Source: Bradyrhizobium sp. CB1717 (GTDB taxonomy: Bacteria; Pseudomonadota; Alphaproteobacteria; Rhizobiales; Xanthobacteraceae). Taken from it: a stretch of DNA of 64,000 nt. Position numbers and translations under genes: made by a program. A model generated the notes under the pieces. The model ran no database searches, had not been told where the DNA came from, and saw only the letters and a program-made list of their open reading frames with translations. Where the stretch lies: assembly GCF_029714325.1 (NCBI RefSeq), contig NZ_CP121666.1, positions 62,001-126,000 of the forward strand. Direction: 5' to 3'. Below, piece after piece: positions 57,634 to 64,000 of this stretch; the first letter of the stretch is position 1, and the number at the start of each line of letters is the position of its first letter.

Positions 57634-57694
57634 CAAGGGGCGCCTTGATCGGGCCCCGAAACACCAAAGTCGCTTCGAGAGGACTTTGTAAACT
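57634..57694 (+). promoter_or_regulatory. ROSE-type RNA thermometer in the hsp20 leader
   Basis: The terminal hairpin CAAAGTCGCT / AGGACTTTG (57665-57674 with 57680-57688; loop TCGAG) buries the Shine-Dalgarno AGGA (57680-57683). The opposite strand reads UCGCU (57670-57674), exactly the ROSE consensus UYGCU, with the G bulged so that U-A, C-G, C-G and U-A pairs form. A second hairpin GGGGC / GCCCC (57637-57641 / 57653-57657) precedes it. ROSE elements of rhizobia open on heating and free the ribosome site of small heat-shock genes. The fold is read by eye. Confidence 0.85.
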
Positions 57695-58120
57695 ATGTCT
57701 CGTGTTCCCACGTTATCCAGTCCGTTCCTGCTGGGCTTCGACGAGATCGAGCGCGTGCTCGACCGCGTCGTCAAAGGCGCCGACGGCTACCCTCCCTACA
57801 ATATCGAGAGGTGTGACCGGTCGGACGGCCAGCCCGAGCGGTTGCGCATCACGCTGGCGGTCGCCGGATTCACCCGCGACCAACTCGATGTAACCATTGA
57901 GGAAAACCAGCTCGTGATCCGCGGGCGGCAGCAGGACGACAAGACCCGGCAATACATCCATCGCGGCATCGCCGCGCGCCACTTCCAGCGCACCTTCGTG
58001 CTGGCGGAGGGGATGCTGGTGCTGGGTGCGGATCTGAAGAACGGGTTGTTGTCGATCGACCTGGCCCGGCCTGAACCGGAGAGGATCGTTAAGACAATCG
58101 CTATCAATGAGCACGAATAA
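57695..58120 (+). CDS. Small heat-shock protein, Hsp20/IbpA class A
   Basis: 141-residue alpha-crystallin-type holdase that binds unfolding proteins. The opening SRVPTLSSPFLLGFDEIERVLDRV with YPPYNIER is typical of rhizobial class A (IbpA-like) sHsps. The alpha-crystallin core runs about 40-125 (LRITLAVAGFTRDQLDVTIEENQLVIRGRQ ... RTFVLAEGMLVLGADLKNGLLSIDLARPEPE). The C-terminal I-x-I-like motif appears as TIAIN. It is preceded by an RpoH-type promoter and ROSE thermometer and followed by a DUF1150 gene. Confidence 0.95.
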   Translation: MSRVPTLSSPFLLGFDEIERVLDRVVKGADGYPPYNIERCDRSDGQPERLRITLAVAGFTRDQLDVTIEENQLVIRGRQQDDKTRQYIHRGIAARHFQRTFVLAEGMLVLGADLKNGLLSIDLARPEPERIVKTIAINEHE

Positions 58121-58170
58121 TGGAACGAGTAGCGGACTCGACCGCTTAGTGTTCCAGAGGAGTCGAGACC

Positions 58171-58443
58171 ATGAGTGAAGGTCACGTTGCGTTCGAATAC
58201 GAAGCCAAGAACGTCTCTCCGGAGACGCTGGCAACCCTGGGCGAAGGCCATATCGCCTATGTGAAACAGATCCGTTCCGAGGACGTGCCGGACCTGTTCC
58301 CCGAGGCGCCCAAGATTGCGCCGGGCCTCAAGCTCTTCGCACTCCACGCCGCCGACGGCACGCCGATCATGCTGACCGACAGCCGCGAAGCCGCGGTCGC
58401 CAACGCCTGGAGCAACGAGCTGCAAGCCGTCAGCGTGCACTGA
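58171..58443 (+). CDS. DUF1150-family small protein
   Basis: 90 residues, the length of the DUF1150 family: ETLATLGEGHIAYVKQIRSEDV ... GLKLFALHAADGTPIMLTDSREAAVANAWSNELQAVSVH. No motif for catalysis or membrane insertion. Genes of this family regularly follow hsp20 genes in alphaproteobacteria, and here it lies 50 bp after hsp20 on the same strand with a GAG-rich ribosome site, so it is likely part of the heat-shock unit. Its function is unknown. Confidence 0.85.
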   Translation: MSEGHVAFEYEAKNVSPETLATLGEGHIAYVKQIRSEDVPDLFPEAPKIAPGLKLFALHAADGTPIMLTDSREAAVANAWSNELQAVSVH

Positions 58444-58475
58444 GCGCGCGCGCGTCGCACGACTAGAATTTTTAG

Positions 58476-58509
58476 CGGGCATGCCTTCGGACGAAGGCGT
58501 GCCCGTTTT
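58476..58509 (+). terminator. Terminator of the hsp20-DUF1150 unit
   Basis: A 13-bp stem (CGGGCATGCCTTC with GAAGGCGTGCCCG, one G-T pair) and a GGAC loop are followed by TTTTG, 32 bases after the DUF1150 stop. Confidence 0.85.
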
Positions 58510-58624
58510 GCTTTGACGGGTGGAGCCAGCCATCCGAGACCTCCACGTTGCGCCGTCCAAATTGATCGTCGAATTCGAAGCTGCTTAGATGCGGCATGTC
58601 GCTCAAAGCTGAACGTCTGCCCAA

Positions 58625-59215
58625 TTGTGGTTTCCGGCCGGGCGCTATTTCCTGCGGACCGTCAAGCGCGATGATGCCTCGCAGCGCTGGGCGGACTGGT
58701 TGTCCGATCCCTGGACCGTGCACGTCCTCAACACGTCACCGCGCGCGATGACCAAGGCGGAGATCGCCGACTACATCAAGACCTTCGACCAGCGCGAACG
58801 ACTCCTGCTCGGGATCTTCGAGCGCGGCAGCCGCACGCATGTCGGCTTCATCCGCCTCGACATCAACGCGGCGGCGAGCGAGGCGCTTGTCAGCGCCGTG
58901 ATCGGAGAAAAGGAGCACCGCAATGCCGGAGCAACGGTGAACACCTTCATTCCGCTGCTCAAGTTCGTGTTCGATGATCTCAGACTGAGCCGCATCCGAG
59001 CGTTCGTGCTGGAGCGCAATCAGACGACGATTCAATATCTGTCGAAGCTCGGATGGACGCTCGAGCCCGAACCCGAAAAGCCGGTGCGATCGCACACCGA
59101 CGGATCGTCGCTGGTGCTGCGTCGGATGACCTGGGACCGGCCGGGTTTCCAGACCTGGCTGAAGAGCCCGATCGGGCTGCGGATCGTCAATCGCATGGAA
59201 GCGGCGCGGGGCTAA
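58625..59215 (+). CDS. GNAT-family acetyltransferase, uncertain start
   Basis: 196 residues if read from the TTG at 58625 (MWFPAGRYFLRTVKRDDASQRW). The GNAT fold is seen in the N-terminal FLRTVKRDDAS, the middle GFIRLDINAAASEALVSAVIGEKEHRNAGATVNTFIPLLKFVFDDLRLSRIRAFVLERNQTTIQYLSKLGW (acetyl-CoA loop near GEKEHRNAG and the typical ERNQTTIQYLSKLG). The start has no good ribosome site. An ATG at 58596 in another frame encodes MSLKAERLPN and would join the frame if one base were added near 58624, so a frameshift or sequencing error is possible. Substrate unknown; alternatively an internal ATG could be used. Confidence 0.7.
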   Translation: MWFPAGRYFLRTVKRDDASQRWADWLSDPWTVHVLNTSPRAMTKAEIADYIKTFDQRERLLLGIFERGSRTHVGFIRLDINAAASEALVSAVIGEKEHRNAGATVNTFIPLLKFVFDDLRLSRIRAFVLERNQTTIQYLSKLGWTLEPEPEKPVRSHTDGSSLVLRRMTWDRPGFQTWLKSPIGLRIVNRMEAARG

Positions 59216-59247
59216 GCCCGGCCGCTCCTGACATCACGCAGATATCG

Positions 59248-60075
59248 TCAGTATCTCGCGACGGACGATCCACCGAAGCGGTAGTTGATGCCGACCTTCA
59301 CGATGTCGATGTCCTGGCGGATATCGAGCGACGCGGTGATCGCGCGCTCAGGATGCGCAAAGCCGACGCGCTTGCTGTCGAAACCGTAGTGATCGTACTC
59401 GACCAGGGCCGACCAGTTCGGCGCGAACGCCCACTCGAGGCCAACGCCGGCAGTCCAGCCGACTCGGTCGGTGCTGGCGCTGGAGTTACAAGCTACGAAG
59501 AAGGCAAACGGTCCGCAGCTGGCTCCAGCGATGAAGGCAAAATTGTTCAAGCTGTAGCGATCATGCGCAAAGCCGACGCCGCCCTTGCCATAGACCAGGA
59601 ACCGATCCCAGGTGTAGCCGACACGTCCCGTGATACTGGCGACCCAATCAGTTCGGCTCGAGAGCGTTGCCGGATTTCCGGCTTTGCCGCCGAAGAACGG
59701 ATCGTTCGCAACGCCATGAATATCGGTTGCGGTGAAATCGCCCGCGATGCCGATGACCCAATTGTTCGAGAACTGGTAGTCGCAGCCCACTTGTGCGCCG
59801 CCGACGGCGCCAACGTCTCCATTCACGCCGATTCGGTCACCCGGCACCAAGCCGGTCGTCATCACCACACCGGGAGCCAGCGTCGAAATGCCCGGATCCG
59901 TGAAGCCCGTCCGGCTCGCGCCCCCACCAACATGGCCGCCGACATAGCAGCCAGTCCAGCTGAAGGGGACGGCCGCCGCGACCGGTGCTTTCGTGTAGGG
60001 ACGAGCTCCCAAATCGGCACCTTGAGCAGAGCCTGCGACAATCAGAGCAGACGTCGCCAGCAGCAGTCGTTTCAT
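59248..60075 (-). CDS. Omp25/Omp31-type outer-membrane beta-barrel protein
   Basis: 275 residues with a signal peptide (KRLLLATSALIVAGSAQGADL) and a short Pro/Lys linker (ARPYTKAPVAAAVPFSWTGCYVGGHVGGG), the standard opening of the rhizobial/Brucella Omp25-Omp31 porin-like family. Alternating hydrophobic strands continue to the C-terminus, ending in aromatic-rich strands (VKVGINYRFGGSSVARY). An 8-strand barrel in the outer membrane is expected. Ribosome site GGGGGGTGA. No partner genes are adjacent. Confidence 0.88.
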   Translation of the reverse strand: MKRLLLATSALIVAGSAQGADLGARPYTKAPVAAAVPFSWTGCYVGGHVGGGASRTGFTDPGISTLAPGVVMTTGLVPGDRIGVNGDVGAVGGAQVGCDYQFSNNWVIGIAGDFTATDIHGVANDPFFGGKAGNPATLSSRTDWVASITGRVGYTWDRFLVYGKGGVGFAHDRYSLNNFAFIAGASCGPFAFFVACNSSASTDRVGWTAGVGLEWAFAPNWSALVEYDHYGFDSKRVGFAHPERAITASLDIRQDIDIVKVGINYRFGGSSVARY

Positions 60076-60418
60076 TCGTCACCCCCCGAACAATCAGCGA
60101 TAGAAATTACCGGCAAGGTACATCGGCCGGCCTTCACGCGCTGTATTCGGTCAGCAACACTCCGATATATTTGGTAATTGGGTATTGTTCTAAAGTGAAC
60201 ACAAGACGCCGCGGCACGACGCCCTAGGCTTGAAGACGGCGCTTCAGGCTGAAATCTCCGATCAGGAGGAGCCTTCGGCCTGAGCCAGGCTGCTGAAGGC
60301 TCCGCATTGTCATTGCGAGCGCAGCGAAGCAATCCAGAATCTTTCCGCGGAGGGACTCTGGATTGCTTCGCTGCGCTCGCAATGACGGAGTGTGAGGCAG
60401 CAGCGAGGGCCTCTCTCG
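60076..60418. other. Intergenic region with porin promoter and repeat
   Basis: 343 bp between the minus-strand porin and the end of the minus-strand TPR gene. The part near 60140-60215 is AT-rich (AATATATCCGA-type stretch around 60160-60175, TTAGAACAATACCC) and likely contains the porin promoter. The rest is the palindrome at 60309-60386. No ORF is supported. Confidence 0.45.
60309..60386. repeat. Long palindrome, CATTGCGAGCGCAGCGAAGCAATCC family, copy 2
   Basis: 78 bp: GTCATTGCGAGCGCAGCGAAG on the left and GCTTCGCTGCGCTCGCAATGAC on the right, with inner TTTCCGCGGA. It matches copy 1 (18431-18510) at nearly all positions. Confidence 0.9.
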
Positions 60419-61531
60419 TCACTTCACAAAGCCGAGCCCTTCACGCGCGGTGTCCACGGCCCATTTGTCGTTTGGCGGCAGCGCGAGCACGCTGTTGAAA
60501 TCGGCGCGTGCATGTTTGCGGTCGGACATCATCATGTAGAGGAGACCTCGGTTGACCAGCGTATCCTGGTTGTTGGGATCGAGTCGAAGCGCCTCGTTGT
60601 AATCGGCGAGCGCGCGCTCGTGCTGTCCCATGTCCCGAAACACCCCGGCGCGATCCTTGTAGCCGTCCAAATATCCCGGCTGCAGCCGAATCGCTTCGTC
60701 GAGATCGGCAACGGCGCGTTTGTCGTCGCCCTTCATGTGCAGGACGACGCCTCGAACGCGATAGGCTTTCTCGAACGACGGCATGATCCTGGTGACGTCA
60801 TCCAGCTCCCGGATGGTGCCGTCGGCATCGTCCTTTTTCAGGAACACCATGGCCCGGCAATAGTGGCCACCGGCACTTCCCGGCTCCAGACGGACGGCAC
60901 TGTCGCAGTCCTCAAGAGCTGCATCGATCTCGCCCTTGTTGAGATGGATGTTACTGCGCAGCTCGTAGGGCCACGCGGCCGCCGGATTGCGCTGCATCGC
61001 CTCGGTGTAATCGGCGACGGCGCGATCGGTATCGCCCTTCGCCGCATACACCTCTCCGCGCCTGACGAGCGCACGGTAAGCCTGCTTGGGGCTGCGCTCG
61101 ATGGCCTCGGTGAAGCCCGCGATCGCGAGATCGAAATTACGCTTGTTGAAATATTCCTCTGCGCGCGAGGTGTAGGACGGTCCGTAAGCAGGATCGAGGC
61201 GAATGGCCTCGTTGTAGTCGGCCATGGCGTGATCGCGATCGCCTTTGGCGGAATAGGCGCGCCCGCGGCAATGATAGGCCCGCCCGAAATTCGGATCGAT
61301 GCGTATCGCAGCGCTGCAATCCTCGAAGGCGCGAGTCCAGTCATGCTTGAGGTAGTTAGCTTCCCCGCGCAGCTCGTAAGCGACGGCATTTGCCGGATCG
61401 GCTGCGATGATCTCGGTCTTTTCCGCGATGACGCGGTCGTTCGACGCTTCGTCTGCGCGGGCCACGGCCGTGGCGGCAATGATGACGGAACAAAGCAGAC
61501 CGAAAACCCGGCCGATGGAACCGCAAATCAT
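60419..61531 (-). CDS. Exported tetratricopeptide-repeat protein
   Basis: 370 residues with an N-terminal signal-like segment (CGSIGRVFGLLCSVIIAATAVARA) and about nine TPR units of 34 residues, for example AVAYELRGEANYLKHDWTRAFEDCSAAIRIDPN, GRAYHCRGRAYSAKGDRDHAMADYNEAIRLDPA and YLDGYKDRAGVFRDMGQHERALADYNEALRLDPN. TPR solenoids bind protein partners. No enzymatic domain is present. It stands alone on the minus strand. Confidence 0.88.
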   Translation of the reverse strand: MICGSIGRVFGLLCSVIIAATAVARADEASNDRVIAEKTEIIAADPANAVAYELRGEANYLKHDWTRAFEDCSAAIRIDPNFGRAYHCRGRAYSAKGDRDHAMADYNEAIRLDPAYGPSYTSRAEEYFNKRNFDLAIAGFTEAIERSPKQAYRALVRRGEVYAAKGDTDRAVADYTEAMQRNPAAAWPYELRSNIHLNKGEIDAALEDCDSAVRLEPGSAGGHYCRAMVFLKKDDADGTIRELDDVTRIMPSFEKAYRVRGVVLHMKGDDKRAVADLDEAIRLQPGYLDGYKDRAGVFRDMGQHERALADYNEALRLDPNNQDTLVNRGLLYMMMSDRKHARADFNSVLALPPNDKWAVDTAREGLGFVK

Positions 61532-61646
61532 GTCTCAAGAATCCTGCGCCGAAACCGTGCCGGTCGGACGCGTGCGGAATCTGATCGACAGCGCCCAGCT
61601 GCCAATATGTCGCAGGCGGCGCGGTGCGGGTTCGAACGGGCGGGGT

Positions 61647-62108
61647 TTAAGCCGCGGTCGCCGGCGGCAGGGCCAGCACCGAATAGATCGCCTGGGCATC
61701 GCGCGAGGCGCGGAGCTTCTTGGCGATGTCCTGGTCGCGGAGGAGGCGGGCGATGCGGGCGAGTGCCTTGAGGTGGTCGGCACCGGCGCCTTCGGGGGCG
61801 AGCAGCAGGAAGACGAGGTCGACCGGCTGGCCGTCCATCGCCTCGAAATCGATCGGACGATCGAGGCGCGCGAACAGGCCGAAAATCTTTTCCAGCTTGG
61901 GCAGCTTGCCGTGGGGGATGGCGACGCCGTAGCCGACCGCGGTGGTGCCGAGCTTCTCACGCTGCAGCAGCACCTCGAACACCGAGCGTTCGTTCTGCCC
62001 GGTGAGCTCAGCGGCCTTCGCCGCAAGCTCCTGCAGGGCCTGCTTCTTGCTGTTGACCTTCAATGCCGGGAGAATCGCCTCGGGTGCGACCAGATCGGTA
62101 ATCGGCAT
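61647..62108 (-). CDS. ptsN: PTS IIA-like nitrogen-regulatory protein PtsN
   Basis: 153-residue EIIA-Ntr domain. The phosphorylated His66 lies in GVAIPHGKLP; ITDLVAPEAILPALKVNSKKQALQELAAKAAELTG and EREKLGTTAVGYG-like REKLGTTAVGYG are family hallmarks. It receives phosphate from EI-Ntr and NPr and regulates potassium and nitrogen-linked processes. The ATG at 62108 is chosen over an extension to 62186. With hpf and rpoN upstream on the same strand this is the standard rpoN-hpf-ptsN cluster. Confidence 0.94.
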   Translation of the reverse strand: MPITDLVAPEAILPALKVNSKKQALQELAAKAAELTGQNERSVFEVLLQREKLGTTAVGYGVAIPHGKLPKLEKIFGLFARLDRPIDFEAMDGQPVDLVFLLLAPEGAGADHLKALARIARLLRDQDIAKKLRASRDAQAIYSVLALPPATAA

Positions 62109-62329
62109 GGAAGGTTTCCGAGGTGAATTAAACCGACAGGTTCCGAATTGGCCAGCTTGGAAAGAACCACGCCGGGCCGGCGTCAAGAAGGTGAAGCAGG
62201 AGGGGGACTTAGCCCCGATCCTGATGTGGGGCGCTTCTACTCCAACGCAATCCCGGTGCCAACTGCTGCGTGCGGCTTTGCCCGGTCATTGTTAAGGGCT
62301 GCGGATGATACGGGGCCCGATTTTGGGCC

Positions 62330-62941
62330 CTAACCGCCCGCCTTCCCGTCACCTTTGGCCCCGGGCGGGTCGACCCAGCCCACATTGCCGTCGGCGCGGC
62401 GGTAAATGATGTTCACGCGGCCGCTGGAGCCATGCTGGAATACCAGGCAGGGTGCCCCGCTGAGGTCCAGTTCCATGACGGCTTCGCTGACCGAGAGCTG
62501 CTTCAGCGAGGTGGTGGCCTCGGCGATGATCACAGGGCTGTAGCCGGTGATCTCCTCCTCGTCCTCCCCTTCGCCAGGCGCCTCCAGCACGTAAGCCGTG
62601 GCGTCGAGCGCGGCCAGCGCCGCATTGGCGACATGGGTCTTGCGGGCCGAACGATCCTTGAGCCGGCTCTTGTAGCGCTTGAGGCGCTTCTCGATCATCA
62701 GGAGCGCCTGGTCGGCGCTGGCATAGGCGTCGGGCGCGTTCGAGTCGGCCTCCAGCGTGATACCCGAATCCAGATGCAACGCGCAGTCGGTGCGGAAGCC
62801 GAAGCCATCCTTGGAGAGCGTGATGTGGCCGGAATAATTGCCGTCGAAATATTTGCGCAGAACCTCTTCGGTCCGGTCGGTAACGCGGCCGCGCAGGGCC
62901 TCGCCGACGCTGACACTCTTTCCGGAAATTCGAAGGGTCAT
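62330..62941 (-). CDS. hpf: Ribosome hibernation promoting factor, long form
   Basis: 203 residues: an N-terminal YfiA/HPF domain (LRISGKSVSVGEALRGRVTDRTEEVLRKYFDGNYSGHITLSKDGFGFRTDCALH, about 1-110), a linker, and the C-terminal ribosome-dimerising domain (about 140-200, PVIIAEATTSLKQLSVSEAVMELDLSGAPCLVFQHGSSGRVNIIYRRADGNVGWVDP). The long form makes 100S ribosome dimers in stationary phase. It lies between rpoN and ptsN. The 221-bp gap to ptsN holds a GC-rich stretch without ORF. Confidence 0.94.
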   Translation of the reverse strand: MTLRISGKSVSVGEALRGRVTDRTEEVLRKYFDGNYSGHITLSKDGFGFRTDCALHLDSGITLEADSNAPDAYASADQALLMIEKRLKRYKSRLKDRSARKTHVANAALAALDATAYVLEAPGEGEDEEEITGYSPVIIAEATTSLKQLSVSEAVMELDLSGAPCLVFQHGSSGRVNIIYRRADGNVGWVDPPGAKGDGKAGG

Positions 62942-63110
62942 GTGATGCCTCGCTTGGTTACGCCGAGCTGCGATGACGCGTCATCGCAGCTGGGGTTGTT
63001 CCCTGCGCATGGTCCGCTCGGAAAGCCGCTGGGTCCTTGTCCGGATCATGCGCATGCTTGGACCGGTCTCGATGGGGGATTGAGAGTAGCGCGATTTGGC
63101 GCGAGCGCAA

Positions 63111-64000
63111 TCAGGCCGGCTCGGTGTTGCGGGAGCGATCGGACAGTGCGGTGGAGAGGACGTTACCAAGAGCGCTCTGCTTGTCGCGGCGGCGTTGCAC
63201 CGAGGAGGGGATGCGCATGGCTTCGCGGTACTTCGCGACCGTGCGGCGGGCAATATCAATGCCCGAGGCGCGTAACCGTTCCACGATGGTGTCGTCCGAC
63301 AGGATCGCGGAGGGCGCCTCCGAATCGATCAGCTGCTTGATGTGGTGGCGCACGGCTTCGGCCGAATGCGCCTCGCCGCCGTCGGCCGAGGCGATCGAGG
63401 CCGTGAAGAAATATTTCAATTCGAATGTGCCGCGATTTGTCGCCATGTACTTGTTGGCGGTGACGCGCGACACCGTGGATTCATGCATCTGGATGGCGTC
63501 GGCGACGGCCTTCAGATTCAGCGGCCGCAAATGCGCGACGCCGTGGGTGAAGAAGCCGTCCTGCTGGCGCACGATCTCGGTTGCAACTTTCAGGATGGTG
63601 CGGGCGCGCTGGTCGAGCGCGCGCACGAGCCAGGTGGCGTTCTGCAGCGCATCGGTGAAGTAGGACTTGTCGCCGTCCTTGCCGATCTTCTTCGACAGCT
63701 CGGAATAGTAGGTCTGGTTGACCAGCACGCGCGGCAAGGTGTCGCTGTTGAGCTCGACATGCCAGCCGCCGTCCGGACCCGGGCGGACATAGACGTCGGG
63801 CACCATGGTCTGGAGCCGGGCCGAGCCGAACTTCATGCCGGGCTTGGGATTGAGGCGGCGGATCTCGCCGATCATGTCGGCGATGTCCTCGTCATCGACG
63901 CCGCAGAGCTTGCGCAGGGCGGCGATGTCGCGCTTGGCAAGCAGGTCGAGATGCTCGACGAGGGCCTGCATCGCCGGGTCGTAGCGGTCGAGCTCGCGGA
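63111..64000 (-). CDS. rpoN: RNA polymerase sigma-54 factor RpoN, 3' part
   Basis: The frame is open to the window edge, so the N-terminal activator-interacting region lies outside; about 296 C-terminal residues are present. The core-binding region reads DIADMIGEIRRLNPKPGMKFG, the helix-turn-helix region MHESTVSRVTANKYMATNRGTFELKYFFT, and the RpoN box that reads the -24 element is ARRTVAKYREAMRIPSS near the C-terminus. RpoN directs transcription of nitrogen-fixation, nitrogen-assimilation and other genes with enhancer-binding activators. Confidence 0.96.
   Translation of the reverse strand, partial: RELDRYDPAMQALVEHLDLLAKRDIAALRKLCGVDDEDIADMIGEIRRLNPKPGMKFGSARLQTMVPDVYVRPGPDGGWHVELNSDTLPRVLVNQTYYSELSKKIGKDGDKSYFTDALQNATWLVRALDQRARTILKVATEIVRQQDGFFTHGVAHLRPLNLKAVADAIQMHESTVSRVTANKYMATNRGTFELKYFFTASIASADGGEAHSAEAVRHHIKQLIDSEAPSAILSDDTIVERLRASGIDIARRTVAKYREAMRIPSSVQRRRDKQSALGNVLSTALSDRSRNTEPA

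Overview
The window is a contiguous stretch of an alphaproteobacterial chromosome, almost certainly Bradyrhizobium or a very close relative. The reasons are high GC content, dense head-to-tail gene packing, an Irr regulator with the GCPWHD heme motif (Cys29) described for B. japonicum, a ROSE-type heat-shock leader, a DivL-type kinase, and several families of dispersed palindromic intergenic repeats. It reads as core housekeeping chromosome. I see no phage, insertion sequence, integrase, CRISPR array or secretion island.

Layout. 1-7.0 kb: 3' part of pnp, then divergent katG/oxyR (peroxide response), a GNAT enzyme, an unknown secreted protein and a GST. 7.1-10.7 kb: fabI, fabB and fabA on the minus strand, divergent from irr. 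10.8-18.5 kb: SH3-domain protein, 2-hydroxyacid dehydrogenase, a low-GC barstar-like gene behind moeB/thiF, a degenerate exported trypsin-like protein, ggt and an orphan ParA. 18.5-23.8 kb: mutM divergent from the overlapping chain ubiE-ubiB-coaBC-dut. 24.1-36.8 kb: divL, a tsaE-amgK fusion, a PilZ gene, murU, addB-addA and trxA (cell-cycle signalling, wall recycling, recombination). 36.8-45.4 kb, mostly minus strand: an SRPBCC protein, a phosphoesterase, folC-accD-trpA-trpB-trpF, lapA-like, ihfB, sppA. 45.6-50.1 kb: rpsA, cmk, aroA and a FYDLN-type gene. 50.2 kb: tRNA-Ala(GGC). 50.4-52.8 kb: divergent ohrR/ohr and a CoA-transferase. 53.2-57.4 kb: ugpBAEC-type ABC importer behind a possible Pho box. 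57.6-58.5 kb: heat-shock unit with RpoH-like promoter, ROSE thermometer, hsp20 and a DUF1150 gene. 58.6-64 kb: GNAT, Omp25/31-type porin, TPR protein, ptsN, hpf and the 3' part of rpoN.

The most unusual locus is coaBC (21.9-23.4 kb). Its CoaBC enzyme carries an N-terminal FitA/VapB-like ribbon-helix-helix domain, of the kind found in toxin-antitoxin antitoxins, with no toxin gene beside it. The gene is preceded by a perfect 17-bp palindrome plus a third half-site (TGATAGCA) that resembles, from memory, the FitA operator half-site. The CoaC part also has Ala where the catalytic Cys is expected. Together these suggest a self-regulating CoA-biosynthesis enzyme built from a captured antitoxin DNA-binding domain. 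Other loci worth a look are the pseudo-protease, the low-GC barstar homologue, the zinc-less AccD and the regulatory leaders of hsp20, ohr and ugp.
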